Assembly: GCA_025642075.2 (NCBI GenBank)
Contig: JAODUO010000132.1
Span: 1-64,000 of the forward strand
Source: Ridgeia piscesae
Lineage: Eukaryota > Annelida > Polychaeta > Sabellida > Siboglinidae
DNA: 64,000 nt
Direction: 5' to 3'
A program made the position numbers and the translations under genes. Numbering within the stretch: the first letter of the stretch is position 1; every line of letters begins with the position of its first letter. A model generated the notes under the pieces. The model did no database searches and was not told the origin of the DNA. It saw only the letters and a program-made list of their open reading frames with translations. Positions 25,701-34,700 of the stretch are shown here, piece after piece.

Positions 25701-28700
25701 ATATATATATATATATATGTATCTATATATATATATATATATATACTTAGAACTGAAAATGAAATGCACCAATCAAGAGTCAGAGAACTCACCTTTCCAC
25801 TGCCACTTATCGCACCCACAAAAGAGACGGGACATTTTTCCCGTATCCCCATCTTAGCAAGGATGCCAGCATCCTCATGGCGGATGAGTAAGGCGTCAGA
25901 TTCCTGGTACTCCGCACCCCACAGTTCCAGTAGACTGATGGTGGGGTCGGCCAACTGGAACGCTCCGACACGGATGACCGCACCCGCTGGATCACAGATC
26001 TCCTTGAGGACATTCCCTGTGAGGAAACAACTGAACATTAACTTCTAATCTCTGACACTGTCCCTCAGTATCCTCCCTTCTATTTGTGTCAACTCTCGTG
26101 TCTATCAGATGGCTCATTTGCACGTTTAGGTAATTTCTTAATAAGAAAGATTTGTGCACTTCCTTGTTTTACTTTCCTCTGCGCTCTCTCTCTCTCTCTC
26201 TCTCTGCATTCTCTCTCTCTCTGCATTCTCTCTCTTTCTCTGCATTCTCTCTCTTTCTCTCTTGCTCTCTCTGCATTCTCTCTCTCTCTCTGCATTCTCT
26301 CTCTCTGCATTCTCTCTCTCTCTCTCTGCATTCTCTCTCTCTCTCTCTCTGCATTCTCTCTCTCTCTGCATTATCTCTCTCTCTTTCTCTCTGTGGTCTC
26401 TGCATTCTCTCTCTCTCTCTCTCTGGCTCTCTGGTAAAGTTGTTGGTCTATTGATTCTCAACTTCTGCTTTCTTTCACTGTTCTTACTGTCACCACCAAC
26501 TGTCTGTATCTCCTCAAACTTTCACTTTCACTCTCCATTTTCTAAAAATCTCTCTATACAATTCTTGCATCCTTTCCCCACCCACTGTGCCAACCTTTCC
26601 CCAAACACTGTGCCAACCTTTTCCCACCCACTGTGCCAACCTTTCCCCAACCATTGTGCCAACCTTTCCCCACCCACTGTGCCAACCTTTTCCCACCCAC
26701 TGTGCCAACCTTTTCCCACCCACTGTGCCAACCTTTTCCCACCCACTGTGCCAACCTTTCCCCACCCACTGTGCCAACCTTTCCCCACCCACTGTGCCAA
26801 CCTTTTCCCACCCACTGTGCCAACCTTTTCCCACCCACTGTGCCAACCTTTTCCCACCCACTGTGCCAACCTTTCCCCAACCACTGTGCCAACCTTTCCC
26901 CAACCACTGTGCCAACCTTTCCCACCCACTGTGCCAACCTTTTCCCACCCACTGTGCCAACCTTTCCCCAACCACTGTGCCAACCTTCCCCCACCGACTG
27001 TGCCAACCTTTTCCCACCGACTGTGCCAACCTTTTCCCACCGACTGTGCCAACCTTTTCCCACCCACTGTGCCAACCTTTTCCCACCCACTGTGCCAACC
27101 TTTTCCCACCCACTGTGCCAACCTTTTCCCACCGACTGTGCCAACCTTTTCCCACCACTGTGCCAACCTTTTCCCACCCACTGTGCCAACCTTTTCCCAC
27201 CGACTGTGCCAACCTTTTCCCACCGACTGTGCCAACCTTTTCCCACCCACTGTGCCAACCTTTTCCCACCCACTGTGCCAACCTTTTCTTTTCATTCTGT
27301 TTGCTTCAAAGGAACTAAAATTTGAGCACCGATCATATAGAATAACAATTACAACCTGCATCATAGAATTTATAACCAACACTATTTTGCTTTAGTGGCA
27401 TCAAACTTTTATAAAATGTTCAACATTCCGAAGACCTCTCCACACAGAAGTTCAGCTGCAATTGGCAAAATTGGACACAACAGAATTAACTGAGTATAAA
27501 TTTTAAAATACTTTTTGAATCAACTAATAAATAAATGATTTAAAATAGTGCTTATTTAGTGTAAGTTCAATATAAACATCAACACAAAACATAGATCATA
27601 TATATTAAAACAAGATTCCTTACTACACAACTAAACATTTTCGACTTGCATCGATGTTTCAACCATCATCGATGGCCTTCATCAGAAACTGTTCATTCAC
27701 TGTTCACCAGATGGCGTAGCGACAATGTCACCACGCCATCTGGTGAGCAGTGACGATACAGTCCCAGATGAAGGCCACTGATGTGAGTCGAAATTTATTA
27801 GTCGAGTAATAAGGAATATTAATAATTTTTATTTGTAAAGTGCCGTATATCTGTAAAAATTTCTGCTCAGAGGCGCATAAAATATATTGTAACACATACA
27901 TAATAAAAATATTCATAATCTTTTTAAACGTAAAGACGAAATGCTAAATGATAATAAATAGATAATTAAATAAAGCTTAGTTCATAAGCTAAACTTATCA
28001 GCAATAAATAGATAAAATAAAAAATTGCAAAACTATAATTACAATTAAAATAAATTCATTATAAAATACCCTGCAAGTAGTTTACAAATGCGGCCTTAAA
28101 AAGCTGTGTTTTGAATCTTGTTTCAATACAGTATTCTTTCAACCTGATGAACATTTTACACGGATACAGATCCTACCATTGCCTCCTGCGCCCTGGTCGT
28201 GAATACTACAGATGGGGTTGTGTTGCCCCATCTCTATACACGCCCTCAGCACCCTGTTCAGTTTCTGCTCCATCTCTGCATCGCCCCGCTGTACTGCCCC
28301 AAAGTCAAGGTCACTTGCGTTGTCACCCTGCACCTGTATGGATGAGGCCGCCCCTCCTCCCACCCCGATCCTGTACACCGGGCCTCCCACCTTCACGACG
28401 TCCATCCCTGGGGAAGAGGGAGAAAGTGAGAGGGAACTTCTTTATGCATGTCAGAACTTGCATTAAAAATGGAAATTTTCTTCTATGTATGTATTCGATT
28501 GTCAGTAATAATACAATTGGTCAAAACATACATCACATTACGTAATTCAGTCATGCAAAGTGCAGATATTACTATAATGTGGCGCATTTTTGGGAACTAT
28601 TTTGAATGATATTGAATGCATTTCAGAGGTGCACTATTTTAACAATTGATGTTCATATAAGTGACATGTTCTAACGAAATGAGTTGTTTGTCAGTGAACT

Positions 28701-31700
28701 TGAATTCGAGAAAACATCACACAATGAATTTAGCTGATTTTGACTTTTTGTTACCACTTTGGTAACAAGTATATTTTAGTATATTTTCTGTCAATTGGCA
28801 ATGCTTATTTCTCATTTATATTATTATTTAGTACATTTCATAACCATTTTAGAAAGGCTAAGTATCATTTCACTCATGAATTTTGTAAAACAGAACCGAT
28901 AAATCGCATTTGCTTGGGTTGCATTTTTCGGGGTTCCTCTGATGCATCGTGGACATATATGGTGCTATGGGAAAGATCAGAACGCTCTCTTTTGGAATTT
29001 GGCAGCGGGATTCCCCACTGACGTCAACTTTAGCCAATGGAAGCGCTTATCTTACAGGCCTATCTGTAATGAAATGTCACCAGAGACCGGGGGCATGGTT
29101 GATAGCGAACCCCCGATTGGCTTAAGGCTGTGAGTGCAGGTGCAGTGCGCACTCACTGTAGATAAGCCTGGTCGATCGAGTTGCTGCTACAAAACATTGC
29201 TAAATACGTCGATTATTTTTCTATAATCTTTGTAAACAGTTAGCAGGATATATCTTCAAAACGAACATGTCTTGGGAGTTTATTTTGAAAGCATCAAATG
29301 GAGAAATAAAAGCAAAACAGCCGATTTGGGAACAACATACTCAATCATGTGATAACGTAACCTCGAACTTCAAGTGCATTTTTCTCTGTTTGAACTTTCC
29401 AACCCCAGGCATGTTCAGTGTCGAATAACTTTGGCTGTGTATGAGCTAGGTCCATGATTTTTACACCGTTGGAAAGCTTAATATCTTCTTTCCAATGTTG
29501 TGACTAACTCTATTTTTAATTTTTTTGACATACGGCTCATTTTGTTAGACCACGTCACATGGTTCAGAATGCATTTCCAATGGCAAAAGTAGTCTTGCTT
29601 AACCGACTGTTGGCTGCATAACTACGCCGAGAAGACAGTCTGGTGATTTAAACAATGCTGCCACCTCTTGGATATCAGTTAATCCTGCTGTAATTCTTAT
29701 TTAATAAACAACTTACTTATTTTTTATTAATGTAAGTTCAATGTTGAATGCCTTTATCTTGTAAAAGTATATCGCTATTCTAATTTTTATTTTATAGTTG
29801 GCCTGAGAGCCAATCAGCGTCTCTACCCTAATCCGCCCTGGCAGTTTCAAATGCAGAGCATTAGTTTCCCAGGCAGAGTTGATAGGGCTTAAAAGTTCAT
29901 TACAAAAAAAGGTCATTTATGTATTTTTATTGATGGGGTATGTTGGACTAAAAATGTTTGATCTCAAAAAGAACGAAATGTCAATAAGCAAAAATGGCAA
30001 CTGTGCTAAGCAGAATGCAGTGAAATGGAATTTGTATAATGGGTTATGTTGTCAAGTCAGCCTACCATAGCAACATTGCCAATAGAAAATTCATATCTTA
30101 TTTACCATGTGAACACACTGTGGGTTGGAAACTGTCAAATTGTCCTGGCCTTTTGTTGACCATACATGGCGTTACATCTCCATCATAGTTGTTGTCTTAT
30201 GAACATTATAAAAACTGGAAAATTAGAAACTTATTTTAAACTAATCAATGTCTTCCTGTTACCACTTACCCACTTGTGCCGTTTCCTTGGTTACATGGAA
30301 GTGGTCAAGCGCCCCAATGCCACCACTAAACATGATTGGTTTCACCCACTCTCGCCTCTCCCCATTGGGCAGTCTCAGGCCAAATGATCGCGCAAAACCG
30401 GTCAGAAGCGGTTCACCGAACTTGTTGCCGTAATCGGACGCCCCATCACTGGCTCCGATTGCGATCTCAAGAGGACGGGCAAAGTTCGGGGGGTACACAA
30501 AGTTGTCATCTTCCCACGGGAGACAGTAGTCTAAAATTTTATAGTTGACGTTGACAAACGACAGTAGTAGGCAACTCCACGTGGCAACGGAAATTAAACA
30601 ATCAATGACAGAACACAACCGAAACGATATAATGAGCATGTCACAGAGTGTGTATACTAGTGTATATTTACAATGTGTATGTGTACGTATCCTATTTTCT
30701 TTAAATGTCCAAGGGTTCATCTATGGCACACCAGATGGCGTCCTTTCCTTGCCGGGTTCTTCTCTTTGTCTCTTTATCAATGGTTTTTGTTCCCTCCCAG
30801 GTTTCAGTCAGTGCACGGTCTGTTTGTGCGGATTTGTTAACGTTAGACATTAATCTGCTCCAGCTCAATGTGTATCTCATTCTTTGCATTGTCTACATCC
30901 TTCCTTTATTTTAGCTTCCCTGTGTGTGTGATGACGTCATTAGTACCGAGGAAGTCTCTACAGGTAAAAGAAACATCTCCATTTGGATATGAGAAATGAA
31001 AACTTTGCATCTGAAAAAGAACTATCCTCAGACGCGTACAGTAATCCTACAACTGTGTTCTTACCTGGAATGTGCAGATTGCCAAAGCAGTAGCCAGCCG
31101 TGCCAGCGATCACGTGGGCCCCTCGCCCCGTACTCTGGACATCCCTCATCCTTCCCCCAGCACCAGTGGTGGCCCCAGGGAAGGGCGCAACACCTGCGGG
31201 TATCAATATCATTCACTGTTATTTTTTCTTTTGATGAAGGTACATTACCTCCGACTATTACCATAAAATTCAACAAAATCTAATTTCTTGCTGTAACTGC
31301 TAACAAAGCAAAGTATCCTTCCTTGTTTCAATGGTAAAATTTTTTATACACACACACGCATGCACGCATGCACGCACACACACATACACACACACACTTT
31401 ACACAGATTCTACTTTCTCAAAAATAATCCATGACATTTTGAGATATTTATATGAAGCCTGACTTAATAATTTCCTATGAAAACCAACACGTTAATAATA
31501 ACAATAAATGTGATTTAAACACTGGTCTCCAGCGTATGATACCGTTCAACAGTCGTCTATAAAACAATAGAAGTCATGTATACCCAAATAACATTTTGTG
31601 AGTCATAAAAGTAAACGCAGCCTGATTTTTTTTTTACAATTGTGACTATGAAATCTTGTAGAATATATAAATAAATAAAGTGAGATTAAGAACAAAAAAA

Positions 31701-34700
31701 TTACTCAATAAATAAAATGTGAAATTTAAATAAATTAATACATATAATGACATTATTAAATAAATAATTATTAAAATGAACTAGTAGTACAATAGTAAAC
31801 AGAGATTAAACGTCCAAATAACAAGACATTAAAAGTAGATTTGAAACAAATAATGCTAGGGCACGATTTAAATGTGTCCATGTGTCAGACGTTGGTGTTC
31901 GTCACACATCCGTAAAGATAACCTATTACATATTAAAAGCTAGTTGTTGTGCTATTGACGTGCACCTGTGGGAAAGTTGTGGGTCTCTGCTGTGAACACT
32001 ATATGTCTGGTGATGTCACTGAGTTCACGGAAGGCGCTCGGGGCAGACGGCTTCAGAGGGTACAACTGCTTGGTCTTGAAGCCCTCGATCCCACTACAAC
32101 AGCACACTTAACACTTAACGCGGGTGTGGTTACCGTTTCTGTGTTTAACTAGTGAGATTAACAGCATTAATCTATCTATTCATTCTGCTGCTGATGTGTC
32201 ACTTTGCCATACATGACATGACATGACATGACATGACATGACATGACATGACATGACATGACATGACATGACATGACATGACATGACATGACATGACATG
32301 ACATGACATGACATGACATGACATGACATGACATGCTTGCAAAATTACATCTGTCCAACGGTTTGTAGCTGCATAACAGATGTATGGCACAGAGATTGTA
32401 AACCAAAAATCATTCAAGTGCACATGAGACGTATTGTTGAATAAACACAAGAATCTATGAAATGACCAATAAATTTACTTGTTTGTATCAACTGATGTAT
32501 ATGTATATAGGCCTATACGTTATGTTTGTATGTACAGAGAACGTTTAGTCACTCCTACGTCAATTGTTTTGTCCACATTTGCAATAAGCAGTTGGGTTTA
32601 GTCCTGCATTCCTCCATTGTTTGTGGCTGTAGCATTGTTTGTGGCCGTAGCACTGTTTGTGGCCGTAGCACTGTTTGTGGCCGTAGCACTGTTTGTAGTT
32701 GTAGCACTGTTTGTGGCCGTAGCACTGTTTGTGGCCGTAGCACTGTTTGTGGCTGTAGCATTGTTTGTGGCCGTAGCACTGTTTGTGGCTGTAGCACTGT
32801 TTGTGGCTGTAGCACTGTTTGTGGCTGTAGCACTGTTTGTGGCTGTAGCACTGTTTGTGGCTGTAGCCCTGTTTGTAGTTGTAGCACTGTTTGTGGCTGT
32901 AGCATTGTTTGTGGCTGTAGCACTGTTTGTGGCTGTAGCACTGTTTGTGGCTGTAGCACTGTTTGTGGCTGTAGCACTGTTTGTGGCTGTAGCACTGTTT
33001 GTGGCTGTAGGACTGTTTGTGGCTGTAGCACTGTTTGTGGCTGTAGCACTGTTTGTGGCTGTAGGACTGTTTGTGGCTGTAGCACTGTTTGTGGCTGTAG
33101 CAATGTTTGTGGCTGTAGGACTGTTTGTGGCTGTAGCACTGTTTGTGGCTGTAGCAATGTTTGTGGCTGTAGGACTGTTTGTGGCTGTAGCACTGTTTGT
33201 GGCTGTAGCACTGTTTGTGGCTGTAGCACTGTTTGTGGCTGTAGCACTGTTTGTGGCTGTAGCAATGTTTGTGGCTGTAGCACTGTTTGTGGCTGTAGCA
33301 CTGTTTGTGGCTGTAGCATTGTTTGTGGCTGTAGCACTGTTTGTGGCTGTAGCATTGTTTGTGGCTGTAGCACTGTTTGTGGCTGTAGCACTGTTTGTGG
33401 CTGTAGCACTGTTTGTGGCTGTAGCACTGTTTGTGGCTGTAGGACTGTTTGTGGCTGTAGCATTGTTTGTAGCTTCACCTGCTGTTGTCTGAGAACTTGA
33501 TGATGTTGTTTGGATTGCTGTACTTCTGAGTGTCTGTCACCATCTGAAACAGCGATCGGTCGATGTCTCCTCCATCCACCACCAGGTGGCCCTTGAAGAA
33601 CCAGTGTCGACTGTGTTCGCTGAACAGAGGTAGGTAAAGTAAGGTAAGTTCAGTTGTTTTCAAAATTCATTAAACGAGATTCATTGCATGAGGGGTTGCC
33701 TGTGAAGTATCTCAATCAACATCATAAACTGTTCATGTATGCACTGGTCAAATGTCTCACATAGCTCAGTAAGAAGCAAAGACTGACCACAAGTTCACCA
33801 GAACTGCCAGGAGTCATATATGTTTGATGCAGAATTTGTAGCCTTAAACAATTCCTCACAATTAAATGCTTATTTCCTTTTCCTATGATGTTTCCAAGCT
33901 GTCAGCTGGAGACGATTTACGCAACGAGCAAAATCATGTACGAGATTGTCCACAGAAACAACAACAGTACATTCGAACTTTGCTTTATCATAACCTCATT
34001 AATAACCTTCCGATTAAGGTCACCCTAGTCTCAAATTTATTCCATTTACAGTAAAGCATAGGAAATTAGTCCCACTAATAGGGTCATTTGGCTAGTTAGG
34101 TTAGTGAGGTCACATATGCCTAATCCCAACAGTGACCTTAATATTGAGGTTCCATTCTACGAGTATCGCAGACTAGTTTTCACCAATATCTACGACAATT
34201 GTTTTTCTATTTTTTTAACCATTGAAACCATGTAACCTCAAGAAGGGATTGCATGACCCGAGTTACCTGTTCGACTGGGCCAGATCGAAACATTCTACAC
34301 TTGTTGGATTTCTCATCAGCTTCTTTTTGAACATGTCAGTGTAGTAATTGATGTCCCATTCATCGAAGGCGAGCCCTGAAATCATGCAAAATCAGTCACC
34401 AAGATCTAAAGGGAGTGTGCCTTCTGTTTTTATTGTACAATAAGCTATGTTATATAAATTAAATATGTTGTATCATACAGACAGCCCAAATATGTTTTTA
34501 TGAATAATTTCTAGCTGGTGAAATGTTATGATTCATGACAAATAAATTGTTTACCATGTGAAGAATTATCGGCACGAACAGCGAAAGCCATATTGACTGC
34601 ATAGTGTTGATATTTGTAGCCCTGTCCCTGCTGCTAATGACATTTGTAGTCCTACACCCTGTTGCTAATGACATTTATAGCCCTACCCCCATTGCCAATG

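Noticed and set aside
26154..27395. Frames of up to 413 residues over the CT and 23-bp repeats
   Set aside because: Low-complexity translations of simple repeats on both strands, inside a PFAS intron.
27760..27800. Plus-strand hammerhead in the right arm of the foldback
   Set aside because: The core is CAGATGA and stem II is disrupted, so it is a decayed copy rather than a functional motif.
32526..33500. About 300-residue frames over the 18-bp array
   Set aside because: Artefact of an 18-bp unit without stops; the repeats translate differently in each frame, and no start context or homology is seen.
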